NCBI GenBank assembly: GCA_963920765.1
Contig: OY987248.1
Location: 4,870,539 to 4,934,538, forward strand
Direction: 5' to 3'
From: Ulota crispa
Taxonomy: Eukaryota > Streptophyta > Bryopsida > Orthotrichales > Orthotrichaceae
Length of the DNA stretch: 64,000 nucleotides
Below the pieces are notes generated by a model. The model made no database searches and was not told the origin of the DNA. It saw only the letters and a program-made list of their open reading frames with translations. Both the position numbers and the translations under genes were made by a program. Shown here in pieces: positions 24,440-37,404 of this stretch. Position 1 is the first letter of the stretch. Every line of letters starts with the position of its first letter.

Positions 24440-24841
24440 TACAGTACAAATAAAATAGTGTGGCTCACGATCTGAAGCGATGGAGACGGCAACAAGAACC
24501 AGAGCATCCTGGAAAGCAACGGCGGGGATGGCGATGCTGGCGCCCTAACAACAACATCAGCAACCGCGGGCGGGCCCCTCCCCTCCCTCCCGAATCCTCA
24601 TCCGAAGCAGCGATTCCTCCGCAACGCATCTCGATTCTCTCGAGACTCCCCCCGACGGACCCGAAGCGCCCGATCACACATCGCCCATCCACTTCACTTC
24701 TCGCATTCCTGCGCTTCGGATTCCCGCCCCCAATTCCCTGAAATGTGATGTTCGGAACCCAGGCCAGGATTCCCTTTCACGACTTCCATCATCGTCCTCT
24801 TAGTGTTGCTTGAAACAGGTTTTCCCGGGTTGGAGCCGAGG
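24440..24841 (+). promoter_or_regulatory. Probable 5' leader of the adenylate kinase gene
   Basis: The base composition rises sharply in GC compared with the upstream spacer, as for the other first exons here. A short upstream reading frame starts ATGGAGACGGCAACAAG near 24480 and ends within about 25 codons. A 93-codon frame beginning 24460 shows no domain. I read this as 5' UTR; transcript evidence would settle it. Confidence 0.45.
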
Positions 24842-27293
24842 ATGACGACCCTCGGGTGTGCTGTGTCGCCTGTGGGAAATCGCCAGACTGCTGCTGCCTC
24901 CTCTACCCCGTTTGTTGTGCGTCATCAGGCTTCGTCATCACCTTCCTCTGCTTCCACTTCGGCTTCTTTCGGTGCTCAGAAGATTGCGGCGTCGGCGTTT
25001 GTTGCGCAGCAGACGCAATCGTGGGTGAGTCATTTCCATGGACGGCGCGAGTCGTTATTGGGGGCAACGCGGAGCGGTTCTGTGGATGGATCGACTGAAA
25101 GCACGAAATCATACGTTGCCAAGGTACAGAATCCCCTCTTCACTTTACAAGTACAACACCAATTCTTTGATTGTTCGGCAGGAGCATCGAAAAAATTCTT
25201 AGATTTCTTTTTAGGCCATAGAATTGCGTGCCACACCTGCCATTGGAACTTCCTCAGGGTATCACGTTGTACTAGGGCTTGGCAGAATTCGTAGGACGAG
25301 TGCTGCTCAGGAGACACCAGTCTCTGTAATGTACACCTTGGGTATATCTTCTCTAAAGAATATATGCTGGCTCCTGAGCTGCAAATACACCGAAATTCGT
25401 GAATTCTTCAAGATTTTTTCAAAAAATCCCTACAGAAAAACGTGTTATGTTTTTATTTTGTTGGTGATAAGATTATTTCTTCTCCTGGTGGCAGTGCTCG
25501 CCAGCACGGGCACTCCAGGGCAGGGACGCGCCCTTGAGGGTTATGATCTCGGGCGCTCCAGCATCCGGAAAAGGCACACAATGTGAACTCATTGTCGAAC
25601 AGGTATTTTTTCTTCTTTCTGGTGTGCAATTCCCAGCCTATTTTTTGTGTCTGTGTTTCTACAGAACTGCGCATGCTTGATTGCCGGTGCATTCCTTGCT
25701 TGCGAAACTTGGAAATTGTGTGGTGGAGCATGTGTAACTGGAGTGGTCTGATTGTTGATGTGGCAGTACAACTTGGCTCACATAGCAACAGGCAATCTCT
25801 TGAGAGCAGAAGTGGCAGCGGGGACCGAGGCTGGGAAACGGGCGCAAGAGTATATGCAGAAGGGCCAGCTCGTTCCGAATGAAATTGTCGTCACGGTAGA
25901 AGTCCTTCCTTATGTTTGTATGATTCCATATCAGCTTCTCATTCCCTTTGGTTTACACTCTTTTGTTGTAGTTCCATATGTGGCTGTTGTAAACTCTTTG
26001 TAAGAGCTGGAGGCAGAGCAGTGTAGTTTGTGGAGAATACTAAGCTGTTGTGCTTGTTTGGTACTCGTATGTGCGTGACGTGTCTGGGAATTCTGCAGAT
26101 GGTGAAGAACAAGCTGTACGAGGCACCGAACGGATGGCTCTTGGACGGCTACCCACGTAGCTTGTCTCAAGCAGAGGCCCTGGAAGCTTTGGACATACAT
26201 CCGCAGATGTTTATCCTGCTTGAGGCAAGTGCTAAGTCTGATTCCCCTCGTGTTTTTCTCATTCAATTTGCCTCACCACTTCTTGTGGTATCTCTCTCCT
26301 TGACTTGCTACCATTTGTCGTTTGCTTATCTTTAGTCTCACCTTACTTTTTATTTGTTGATTTGAACCTTAAAGGGTAAAGAATTTATTAAACACGCTGA
26401 GATGGAGCCCTGATTTTGCGTAAGTTCTGAGAGTTCCATTATTGATTAACAAGTGTGTTGCATGGAACAGGTGCCTGATGAAGTTTTGATACAGAGAGTA
26501 GTAGGAAGGAGGCTTGACCCTCTCACAGGGAAAATCTACCACCTTTTGTATTCTCCTCCAGAAACACCGGAAATTGCTGACCGCCTTACACAACGAGAAG
26601 ATGATACTGAAGAGAAGGTGACCTTCGAGCTTACTCATTGTTCACTGACACTGCTACTCTCTTTGTCATCTGGATTGTTGTAGTTCATGGTTTCTTAAGC
26701 CCAATTTCTGAAAGATTTGAGTTTGAACTCTTCTTTGCAGGCAATACTTCGGCTGCAGACTCATGCTTCCAATGTGCAGTCCGTGCTTGACATTTACAAG
26801 CCCGTGATTAGAATTGTAAGCTTACTTATGCCGGTCTTGGTGCTGTTGCAATATGAGCTTTTAAAGTATGTGTCGGTTGGAAGTGGCATTTGGATGTAAC
26901 TCATGATTGGTATCAGTTCTTTGATGAATGTCGAAATTCCAGGTCGTAGTGGTCATAAATTTCAGACTTTTCTTTTGTTAATTTGGGGTGCTATAAAATC
27001 AGGATTTAAACTAGGATTGTCCGAACATTTGATTACGCTGATTGAATATGTGGAAGTGCTGGGAAGCTGGTTTTGGTCGTTTCTTGAATTTGGGTTAAAA
27101 GTCGTTGAATAATTGTAAATTTTCGTGGTTGATCAAAGGGTTGAATTACGGCTAATTTATTGGGGATGTTTATGTACAGGTGGATGGGAACCGTCCCAAA
27201 GACCAAGTATTCGCCGACGTCAAGAATCTGATCATGGAGCTTCAAGGGGAGCCAGAGAAGGTCGGTGCACGAGTTGTCTCTGGAGGGTTATGA
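24842..27293 (+). CDS. Adenylate kinase, plastid-type (ADK2/AMK2-like), 8 exons
   Basis: Exons: 24842-25123, 25215-25325, 25495-25602, 25767-25895, 26099-26224, 26471-26617, 26741-26815, 27180-27293; all in phase, 363 residues. It should catalyse ATP + AMP = 2 ADP. Visible motifs are the P-loop GAPASGKGT (exon 3), the AMP-binding segment TGNLLRAEV (exon 4), DGYPRS (exon 5), and the LID segment VVGRRLDPLTGKIYH with REDDTEEK (exon 6), then YKPVIRI and VDGNRPK. The closest family known to me is Arabidopsis chloroplast ADK2. The first 90 or so residues are rich in Ser, Ala, Thr and poor in acids, fitting a transit peptide. Intron 5 has a GC donor (gag then gcaagt). The exon 2/3 junction has alternative sites, and the stop at 27291 could be bypassed if splicing occurs at 27261. 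Confidence 0.94.
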
Positions 27294-28880
27294 TTGTAGC
27301 ATATCAAGGCAATTGTGCTTTCTTAGAATCTAAATCGCAGCTTTGGATGAACCTTTTGAGATTCACAGCAGCATAAGTATTGTTTCAAAACCATTTTTCC
27401 TTTAATAACTCCTTGTTCGGTTAGCACCATCCCATATATATCTGGCCTCAGCAAAGGAAAAGTTGTCATTCAGAGCAGCGATACCCATTGTCAACAAACC
27501 CCGTAAGGCTATTGCATTACTGATATTTTTAACCACCCGGTCCACCAGTGAGGTAGCCGATTGGTTGATTTCGAATAGAAAACACTTCTGTACCACTTGT
27601 TCGACGTGATTTCTATTTTATGGAAGAGTGAAGTTACTGATTTTCCATTATTAATGGTGATATTTCATACGTGATCAGATCAGCAAACGAACCATTTATA
27701 CCGGTTTTCTGCTTTGCAGGCTTGAATGTTGCAACTTGCGGTTCAGCCTGCAGTTGAATTCCATCAAAGTTCAAAGAATGCCAAGCCTTCAACGTAATTA
27801 GAAACTTTTATGTGATAACTTTGTGGCTTGACAGCGAGGCACTTGCAGCTTGCAGTCTGAAAGTATCAAACATTTATACTACCCCAGTAGTATGATTTTA
27901 CGAACCTACTTGACATGTTTAGTGAGTTTCAGTGTCACTAAGTACGGTTTTGTTTTAGCCAATCTCGGATTTATTACAACCAAGGCCGATATCCTCCTCT
28001 TCCACACATGGCTATCTTCATTCCTGCATCCATGGAATACTTCGTAGATCCTCGAAGCTACGATAGAGTGACATCAGGGTGAGAAGCTCGGCTTACTATG
28101 TAACTCTGGTTAGTTCAGTTGCTGCTACGCGGGTGATATCTGTCACCATACATTGCTTGCACAACAATGCTCTGTGCACAGTTGGAGTTAGTTGCTGCAA
28201 AGTTCATGTCTCCAGCAGTTGTAAAAACGTACCCCACGCTTGCTGAGAGAGGCGAGGAATGTCACAGTTCGTGAGGAAGCAAAGAGTTAGACCAGCAACG
28301 TAGTCGAAGAACTTCATCAACAATCCTCCGGGAAAGGAGACTGGCGTGGAAGTTTTACGAAGTGATTGAGACGGTTACTGAATCAGGATATCGTTGCGTT
28401 GGGAGGGGGGACGATGGTGTGTGCTGGCTGCAGTTGCTCCGGCGGTTTCGATTGATAAAGAATGAACTGCAGCAGCACCACGACCTTGCAACAATCATTC
28501 GAGCGCTTCGGCGCAAAGGACTGTAATTCACTGCAACAACAGGCGATTCGACGACCCGGATCGATGAATAGTCTGCAATTGCGAATGACAGCCAACCTCG
28601 AGAATTTTAGTTATTCGACGAGGAGTTGGGTGGTTTCAATGGGAGCTCCGGTGGGAGTGAAATCACCTCAAAACTGTCGAGTCAAGTGGCCGGAGCAGCA
28701 CCAGAGCATCGCCTTTAAAACTGCCTCCAAGAAGCTGCACTCTAGATCGTCGTTTCTCTCGCCCCAGGCGGCTGTCTCCCACACCGTGAGCACATGCCCA
28801 AACCTTCGTCACCAGCTGCGTTTTGAACCAAAACGTGGGAGTGCGCTTTTTCACTCTATAGAGCTCACTGGAGGGATGAT
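27294..28880. other. Adenylate kinase 3' region and carboxypeptidase upstream region
   Basis: A 153-codon plus-strand frame (28462-28923) is Ser/Gln rich, shows no recognisable domain, and overlaps a MITE at its 3' end, so it is not called as a gene. The signal-peptide exon of the carboxypeptidase should lie in or near this stretch, but I found no hydrophobic ATG-initiated segment that could be joined in phase. Confidence 0.4.
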
Positions 28881-29088
28881 CTCTCCATATTCATTAAATT
28901 GGGAAAAAAGATACATTTTTTAGAGTATTTTGGTGATTTAGAGTGAGTTTTATGATGGTTTCTTCAAGATCTTATATCAATGATTTAGGATCTCTAAGGA
29001 ACTATCATAAGACTCACTTACTCTCACAAATGCAAAATTTAGAAGTCCCAAAATGTATCCGTTTCTCCAATTTAACGAATATGGTGTC
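28881..29088. mobile_element. Family A MITE, copy A1, 208 bp
   Basis: Flanked by perfect 4-bp duplications TGAT (28877-28880 and 29089-29092). Left end CTCTCCATATTC continues into attaaattgggaaaa; right end GAATATGGTGTC is the inverse with a few differences. Internal sequence (gtattttggtgatttagag) is shared with copies A2 and A4. It lies 166 bp before the first recognised carboxypeptidase exon. Non-coding. Confidence 0.85.
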
Positions 29089-29254
29089 TGATCGCTTTAG
29101 ATCCGGCAAGAGCTAAAGAAACTCTCTTGCTTCCTCACGCAATATGTGATGACAGCTTTAATAGGAAATGGGATCAGGTCTCGTACAGTGCCTTGTAGCT
29201 TTGCTGTGGAATAATATCAGTCGAGGAAAGGATTGACCGTGATGTGATGTCCAG

Positions 29255-32200
29255 GGTCCAGAGCATGGTTCGGACGAGAGCGAGGATGATGCAAGGCCAG
29301 AGGCGAACGCCGACTTCCCAGACGAGGCCATCCCCACGAGCTCCGGGTACCTGCCCATCAGCGCCGAGAGCAAGTCGAGGCTGTTCTACGTCTTTTACGA
29401 GGCCACCAACAATGTGCGCAGGCTGGCGGACACGCCCATCGTGCTATGGCTCAACGGCGGTCCCGGCTGCTCCAGCCTTATCGGCTGTTTCTACGAGCTG
29501 GGCCCCTGGAAAGTCAATGAGAAGCTCCGGCTCACTCCCAATGACGGCGCCTGGAATCGCAGGCAACTTAGCATTTCCCCCTCCTCCATAGCTCCCATTT
29601 CAGTCGTCACATAATAGTTGTAGACACCACATTTGTTAAATTGGGAAAAATGATACATTTTGAGACTTCTGAATATTGCATTCTAGAAAGTATTTTGGTG
29701 ATTAAGAGTGAATTCTATGATGATTTCTTCAAGATCTTACATCAATAATGTTGTAGGATCTTGAAGGAATTATCATCATAAAACTCACTTGCAGTTGCCA
29801 AAGTACTCTTACAAATGCAAAATTCAGAAGTCCCAAAATGTATCCCCAGTAGCACATTTTCTGCATACATTTTTCTTTGCTTATGAACCGGCCCGAGTGA
29901 GACATCAGTTAAGCATTGCAAGATTAACGTGAATAGGCACTGTGGGTGGGGATAGTTCCGAGATCTATTGTTTACAAAGTTCGTTTGAAAAGTTCTTACA
30001 GTGGTCTAGACGTTCTGAAAGCCGTAACTGTGCGGAGGAGCTTTCACGTGTTGTTGTGACGAGGTCGGGGTGGATCATGGGGGGATGGGAGGATGCAGGA
30101 GCGGGTTGCTGTTTATCGACCAACCCATCGGCGTGGGCTTCAGCATAGCGGCGTACACGGCAGAGATTCCCGCGGACGAGTACACGGTGGCGGCGCATCT
30201 GTTCTACGCGCTCCAGAGCTGGCTGCTGCAGAATCCGGAGTTCCGGAAGCGGCCCATCTTCGTGAGCGGGGAGAGCTATGCCGGGAAGTATGTGCCGGCG
30301 CTGGCGTACTACATGCTGTCTCACAACTCCTCCTCCACGCTCGGCAAGTTTGCGCAGTTTGCAGGCATGGCCGTTGGGAATGGCCTCACGGATCCTCGCA
30401 TTCAGGTACCGTCCCACGCTATCCCTTGACATCATCGCTCACTCAAACAAAGTCAGAAGAGTTACTTACTCTCGAAACGCATTACGGTAGGAAAAGCGAG
30501 CCTGTTCTCCAATGACCAAACCTTAATGAACCCACATGACACTTGGAAAATGTTCATCACCCACACCGTAATACTCCATACTAGGACGTTTTGGAATCAG
30601 TGCTTAGCGTTACAAAATTTACGAAAGGAATGGGACCTCTAATAAATTTTTGCATACCTGCTCTCATTCTCGGAATCCACCACAGTTAAGAGGATTTTTT
30701 ATGTCTGTGCGTCAAACAGTCATGGTTGTCACGGAACCTTTGTTTGGGTTTGGATAAACTTACCTACAACTTAGGTGGGTTGTACTAGAACTATCATTGC
30801 TTACAAAGCGTCCTTTAGATTAAATATGGTCGTTTCAATGGCCTAATAATAAATACTAAGTCATGGTAAAGGATGATCTTTTCATTATGTGTTTAGAATT
30901 CCATAACTTAAAATAGTTGAATCATGTTCAATAATATTCAAGCAAGAGCTCTAAGGAGACACCAAAACCTCCATACAGCCCATTCTTAGTAAAGGTGACA
31001 ACCAAGCATTAGATATCAAAAACATAGCTAGACCTTATAATCAATCTTATCTATTAGCGGTATTGGGACATTGAGCACGATTGAACCAGACCCACTCATA
31101 CATACATAGAGATTATGTACATTGATGTGAAAATAAAGCCTCGTTCTTACTTTGGAAACTACATCCATTGCCGCTTGTGTCCAAGCATGTTAGTTTGCAC
31201 AACAAAAATCTACTCTCACTTTTTGTAGTAATGATATACATATGCTCTCCATATCCAATTTTTAGTTTCATTCCATGAAAGCTAGGACATTGAAATGTCC
31301 TTAAAACCATGTAGTTGTAAACACTTTTGATTGCTGGTGCGGTGCTTTTCCTTTTTCTGACATCAAGGGCTGTTTTGCCAACAGATTGCGCAATCCGCGG
31401 ACATTGCATTTTACCTGGGCTTGATTGACGAGACGCAGAGTATTGTAGTTCGGGAACTCTCTCGAGAATTGGTTGTACTTATTGATCAGTGAGGCTTTTG
31501 TTGCACTTTTTTCATTCCACTTCTTGCTTGCATGTATGTTACCTTCTCAAATGCCTTGCTCTCTCCAAAGTGTCGGTTGCCTTCTCAATGCATTTCAAGT
31601 ACAATAACCTGGACGGGCTTTGTTTGCCTGATTTTCTTCTCTTCCCCCATGGATTTTAGAGCGCAATGGTTGGAAGCGAATCTGAAGAATCTTGAGTTGG
31701 TTATGTACATTTACAAAGCGAGTGGCGTGGCGACCTTGCTTGACATCCGTCGCAGTTGCAGATACCATCACCGGGAGGTAAGTGGATTTCAGTGCATCTC
31801 TCTTCTTTTTTGATATTTAGTCTCGGGAATTAGGGTTTTATGAAAACAGAAGGGTCCAGTGTGTGATCTAATTCAGGGATTCTTGCTTGTAACCCTAGAA
31901 TGCGCACATCAGTTTTCTTCAAGGCTGTGTGTTTGAGGACTATGCATTATGCACGACGTTGAGAAACTTATGGTGTGTTACCGGGTGTGCACCTCTGAAG
32001 GATGGAGTGGAGTTTTTAGCTCCTTTTTTGAATAGCGTTTCCACGAGAGCTGCTCTGAAAGTGGAGAAGGGGTCCTCAGCTTGGGTGAGCAACCGTAATA
32101 CTGTGAAGAAGGCGATGGCTGCCGTGAGTTCTCTTTCTTATGCCCCATACAGTAATCCTCTGTCTCACTGTTCTTGCATGGAATGCCCTGGAACAAAACA

Positions 32201-35015
32201 TGCATACTACTACTTCCTCACACTTCTTTCAAATGTAGCTAAGTTTAGCAACAATCTTTCTATTCATTATCTTTCATACTTGCAAAAAATGTGAAAATCA
32301 CGGTGTCGAATTTGACATTTTATTAGCACATTCAGCAGTGTTTTTAAGCCACTTGAGCTCCTTTTGAAATCACATTCGGGGGAGGGGCGGGGAGGGGAGG
32401 GTACTATTCCCCACACCTCAAACTCAATTTTCAATGTCTGTTGTTATTTATATGTAAAATTCTAAAACTTTTGGTAACTGGTTCGTAGCAAGCCTATGTG
32501 AATCTAGAGCAGAAGATGTAAATTACACTGGATCAGGCTATCTAACCCAAAGTGTTTGAAAGTGCTTTTATGCGTAATCACATACATGGAAGTTGATAAA
32601 TGAGATAAAAACGAGTTTGTTTTTGGCTTTTTTAGTTGTTGCACTGTACTGTACGTAACATTGTCATGTTCATGTTGATTTAAATTATGTACACTGCTTA
32701 GTTTGGTTTGAACGAATGTTGCAGGATACCATGAAGAGCACGAAGTGGATGGTGGAGGCGGTGCTGAGGGCGGGGTACCCGGTGCTGCTGTACCAGGGCG
32801 TGTACGATGCGAGGGACGGGCCGGCGTGCAACGAGGCGTGGATGCGGGCCATGGACTGGGACCAGATCAAAAACTTCTGGGAGTCGGAGCGCGAGGTCTG
32901 GCGGGTCAACCGGAGACTGGCTGGGTATTGGCGCCGCTGGCGAAACCTCTCCCATGTCGTCGTTCAAGGAGCCGGTCATCAGGTACCTGACCCCATCACT
33001 TAACCCTGAAACGTCCCATGGGCATAGTAGATACGTTGCTGTATATTTGGTATAACTTGGGATTTCAAATAGCCCACTAGAATCGTGTTTACCTAAATTC
33101 TAACTTTTTTGTTGATTTTAGATATAGTAGAGTTGTGGATCCATTCCAAATACAAGAAAAATATCCCGTATTGTATTGGTTGCAAAGGGCCTTTCAAACG
33201 TTTAAGGGTTAAGGTAGGAGGCTCATAAACCGATCATCTAAAGCTGAATTGAATTTTGGGGAGGTGAAACTTCTTGAAATAATTTTCAGTACTTTTCCTT
33301 GAAAGACAAGAGGAATTGGCATCTAACTCAAGTTGTTTCATATTTTTTGGAGTTTTGTGGAATTAGTTATGAACTTTTGAAGTTGAAGTGGCATAGGGCT
33401 CTAAAACCACCCACCTCCTCAAATGTACATTTCTTGTACATTGTTGAAACCTATGAAAAATTACATGTACAAACAGAATACATTTGAGAAGGTAGACAAT
33501 TTTAGAGCCTAAGCAGTTTATGAGCCTCCTATCTTAAGGCTTGTTTCCACTTGCTTGTAATAAAAAGTTATGATTTTTTTTTGTTAAGAATAACAAAGTA
33601 GGTGCACAAAGGGTACTTTTAGCTTGCAAATGTTGTCAGTTCCCTTTAGCAAGGATGAATGGTACTTTTGGTACTTGTTCGCACTACTGGTAGAGTTAAA
33701 GAAGTCACAATATGAGTTAATTTATCATCCTCCCCTACTTTACATTATACCATGATTAGTACTATGAAATCTTTGTTTTAAGATTAGTAGCAAAGAACTA
33801 TTTATATGATCATAGTTTATTACAATTTCTACATACTAAAATCAATGCTATTTACTACCACTAGCCCTGCCAATTAGGTTTGGTTTCTTACCCATTAACG
33901 TTTGGTCGACCATTTCTTGGTTGATTTGACTTTTCAGTTTGTAGAGAGAGCATGTCAAGGAATTTGATGAGGTTGCAAAGGGGACGGGTATGAGAATTGG
34001 AGAGTAAAGAGATTAGGACAATAACCAAGCCAATTTGAGGTGGCATGTGGCCAGAGGGTTGAAAAACTAAAAGAGTACCGGCTGAAAATACACCAATAAA
34101 TGCACAAAGATGGCCATAATAACTAATGAGTGATGCATAATTCAAGATGCATAACACTAAACCTTGCAAGAGACTTCCATCTATATGGTCAGATGTGTGG
34201 TAGACATCTATATTCAAAAGTTTTAAAATTTGCCCCAAATGGCCATACAAAGGATTGCCCACCCCCAGAATTGACCATAGGCGTTAATGGGTTAATTATT
34301 AACTCACAAGTGTGAACGTCAATTAAAATTAACCATCTAATACTCACCTAACACCGCTCATAAGAGCAAGTGGAAGCAAGCCTTTAGCCTCCCACACTTT
34401 ATCATGGGAGAATGAGGGAACATATTGTAGAATGTGCCAATAGAAACCCCACTTGTAAGAGCATCCGCATAGTTACACTCTCAAGGTTAGGTTTGACACA
34501 CACAATACTTGGATGATGATTACTCAAGCCTCCTCTTGACACTTAAACCAAACGTTTCAAGCAATGGTCCTTGAAATCACTATTCATCTCAAGTTTAGTG
34601 AACTTTATCTTATACTCCATTTGATGGTTGTTCAATTGACTATTTGTGGGACACCTTTGAAGAGTAAGGGTGAGGGACAAATTTTTTTTGAGAGTTATTA
34701 AAAAATAGATGTAATCTCTTAGCAAGGGATGCTCTCATCCTTATCAACATGTCGATTGAATTAGTAGTCAGCGACAAGAACTTTTGGAATGTATTTTGAA
34801 AATTTTCTAACATGATGAATAATGGTGTATTATGGTTTTTGTAGGTGCCAACAGATCAACCATTATTTGCTCAAGATATGATAGAAAGATGGATATCTAA
34901 CTCAATGTATCCTGGAAATGATCCTAGAGTTGTTAACTTAGTGCAAGATCAATTGGATGAATGCAAGCCACTTGCTAATTCTCTTGCTCAAATTGATATA
35001 GATTTATGTCTATAG
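29255..35015 (+). CDS. Serine carboxypeptidase-like (SCPL50/51 type), seven exons, 5' end not found
   Basis: Exons: 29255-29562, 30099-30405, 31385-31488, 31660-31777, 32001-32123, 32725-32982, 34845-35015; phases agree, 462 residues without the signal peptide. This is an S10 serine protease or acyltransferase of the secretory or vacuolar pathway. Landmarks: SSGYLPI, VLWLNGGPGCSSLIGCFYEL (oxyanion region), FIDQPIGVGFSIA, catalytic Ser in GESYAGKYVPA, Asp in YQGVYDARDG, His in GAGHQVPTDQP. The pattern fits Arabidopsis SCPL50 across its length. The last exon (VPTDQPLFAQDMIERW to the stop) is short and 1.9 kb downstream. Exon A has no in-frame ATG and is preceded by a stop, so a signal-peptide exon must lie upstream. 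Intron A has a GC donor (cgcag then gcaact). Whether it hydrolyses peptides or transfers acyl groups cannot be read from sequence. Confidence 0.92.
29623..29845. mobile_element. Family A MITE, copy A2, right end lost
   Basis: The left end GACACCACATTTGTTAAATT and internal sequence match A1 and A4, but the match stops after ...aaaatgtatcc near 29845 without the expected inverted end. It lies inside the first recognised intron of the carboxypeptidase gene, only about 530 bp from A1. Confidence 0.75.
33212..33534 (+). mobile_element. TA-flanked MITE, copy T1, 323 bp
   Basis: Ends AGGTAGGAGGCTCATAAAC and its inverse gtttatgagcctcctatct, flanked by TA on each side (33210-33211 and 33535-33536), as for Tc1/mariner-type elements. 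A related copy lies at 53564-53885 with the interior inverted. It sits in the last carboxypeptidase intron. Non-coding. Confidence 0.8.
34450..34735 (+). repeat. Dispersed repeat D, copy 1 (Harbinger-like ends)
   Basis: Opens taagagcatccgcatag and closes gggatgctct, weak inverted ends similar to the Harbinger-like element at 18258. The interior matches 46755-47350, which carries an extra 230-bp TTAA-flanked insertion. It is within the last carboxypeptidase intron. Confidence 0.6.
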
Positions 35016-36700
35016 TATTTTTGGTAGTTATTTTTATATCACAATTTTGCAAATCTTAGCTAGTTTTTAATTATTGCTACAAAACAAATAGTGGAACTTG
35101 GAAACTTAACAAGTAAACATTGCCTAACTCTATCAATTTTTACAAAGTGGTAACCTTGAAAGAAAATAATGGTTTTTGTTCAAGAAAATATAAAGGACAA
35201 CATATAGAAGTAACTTCTAGATTGTCAAAGGAGTAGTTCTACGTTGATTTGATGTTTTTTACAAAGTATTTCAGTCTATGAATGGTAGTGATACTTGTAA
35301 TTACATGATCAGTTCATAGTTATGATATCATCAAACAATGGTGAATTATTTAACACAATATTTGGCATCTACTATTTAGTAGAAAAACCAATAATTTGGT
35401 TTATATCTTGAACTCAATACTTATAAGCCTAACATAAATTTGAAATCATATTACAAAACCAAATGCAAAGCTTGCTCTTATTTGTGTATTCTATAAATCT
35501 AATAATACTCATTGAGAATGTTTTTTTTGTTTTTTTTGAGATTTTAAACTATGTCATTTTCATGTAAATGATCATGGGCAATTGAAGGAACACTGATACA
35601 AAAAGCCAGATTGTCAATAAACACATTTATTGTTTTCTTCACAAATATTCTTTTGTTGAGGATCTTGTTTCTCCATAAATGCTTGATTAGTTTGATTTAA
35701 AGAAAAATATGCATTTTTAAGAAAATGTATTTGAAATTGTACTAGATCAAAAACAAGACTTCTATTTCAACAAATGATGATATTTTTACTTCTCAAATCA
35801 TCCTAAAAATAGGTCTCAAAATCACCAAACAATTAACCCCTAATATCTTCATCAACTACCATGAATAGAGTGCTTCAAAGTTATATTTCATGTAGCCAGC
35901 TCTTCCTTCATCCAAATCAACATTTGAATCTTTGAAAAATCACCTTTTTGTGATACATCTAATAAAGTATGAAAGTTCCTTATATAGAGTAAAATTTATA
36001 AGAAAATATATGAAAAGATTTAAGAATGAATATGGATATTAAGGATTTATTCTTTACTTGATCAAACTTGTTTAACCTCACCCAAAGTTTTCAATACCAA
36101 TAAGGGCAAACTTCCATGCAAGGCAGGAATTGAGAATTTGCTAAAAACAAAAAACAAAAGTTTGGTCAATACCAATGCATAATGGTGTGCACTTTTTAAG
36201 AAGAGGAAATTAAAAAAAGCTAGCTGATTAGATTTACAAGCACCCCAAGTAGAAAAGAGAAAATATGTCCTACCAAACAATTGATTTATAGATTGCAATT
36301 TATCATCTTGGCACTTGCCAAATGTTATTCTTTGTACTTGCATGATAATGAAATGATTGGTGAAACTTTTATGTCACAATGTAAAAGTCTACTTCATCAA
36401 CTCCATAGAAAAGGAACTGACCACGTTGTTGCCTCCAAAGCACGGCATTTTTTTGTGTGTCAAATTACAATTGTTGATGGTGCACTCCATATAAAATGGA
36501 GGGGCCAGGTTGGAGTGTTGCATCTGTTAGTTTTTTTTTTGTTAGTTTGGCAACAATTTGCCAAAAAAAAATGTCTTGCTACCAAGTATCATCTGGATGG
36601 ATGAATGGAGATGAGGGGAGCTTGTTCCCACAACTAGTTCTCCCATTTGTTCCATTGCCTTGTTTACAGCTTCTTCCTACAAGTCTACCCAAAATCACCC
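35016..36700. other. AT-rich intergenic spacer
   Basis: Follows the carboxypeptidase stop codon. No exon or clear terminal-repeat element was recognised; the sequence is AT-rich, and the beginning must contain the 3' UTR. Confidence 0.5.
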
Positions 36701-36724
36701 ATGTTGGCATATCCTATTCATAAA

Positions 36725-36990
36725 CATTGCTTGAACAAACTTCCTTGCAATTTTGGTTGATTTTACTTATGAATTTAATGACGGAAATAACAAAGTGGTG
36801 TCAAGCTACATGAAGCCACTCTTGAAAACAAAAAAGACATTTGACAGTATTTTCTTCAAGTAACAAATATGCAAGCTAAGAGCCTCATGCATAGACAATC
36901 TCAAGTTGGCACCCTGTTGGTTACTCATACTTTGCTCTCATTCTTAAGAATTTAAATATGAAAATGCCTTGCGTGGGGCCCTTATTGATC
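36725..36990 (+). repeat. Dispersed repeat C, copy 1
   Basis: Similar to 54860-55125 in the same orientation and to 60600-60890 inverted. Shared phrases include cttgaacaaa, caaagtggtgtca and gcctcatgcatagacaatct. Ends were not defined. No coding potential. Confidence 0.6.
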
Positions 36991-37056
36991 CTACTCATTT
37001 TCATCCATACAACATCATTCATGTTTTCATCCATCCAATTTGTATTACTAAGTGTA

Positions 37057-37320
37057 AGGATTTTGACTTTGTGCCCTTTTCTAGAACCTTCTAGAAATTT
37101 CAATTGTAAGTTGAACCAATTAAAGACACCTTACATATGAAACACCAAGCGCTTTCTAGCCATGTCCTTTTCCAAAATCTTCTAAAGCTTTTTGAAACAA
37201 CAAAAGATGCCCAAAATATAGAACACAAATTTCTTTTCAACCATGTGCGTGGAAAACCAACAAAATGCCAAGTGCCTTCTAACAAAGTATTGAAAGAGTA
37301 GCACTGTAAAGAATCCAAGT
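37057..37320 (+). repeat. Dispersed repeat E, copy 2
   Basis: Matches 23083-23330 with moderate divergence, including ttctagaaccttctagaa and ccaaaatcttctaaagctt. No ends defined. Confidence 0.65.
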
Positions 37321-37404
37321 ACTAATATTGAGTTAAACAAAAAACCAAACCAATAGTGCATCAAGGTAGAATTCTAAATAAGTCGTGAGATAATTTTGTT
37401 GTGT

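Noticed and set aside
28462-28923. 153-codon frame before the carboxypeptidase
   Set aside because: No domain or signal peptide, and its 3' part is MITE A1; could not be joined in phase to exon A with any confidence.
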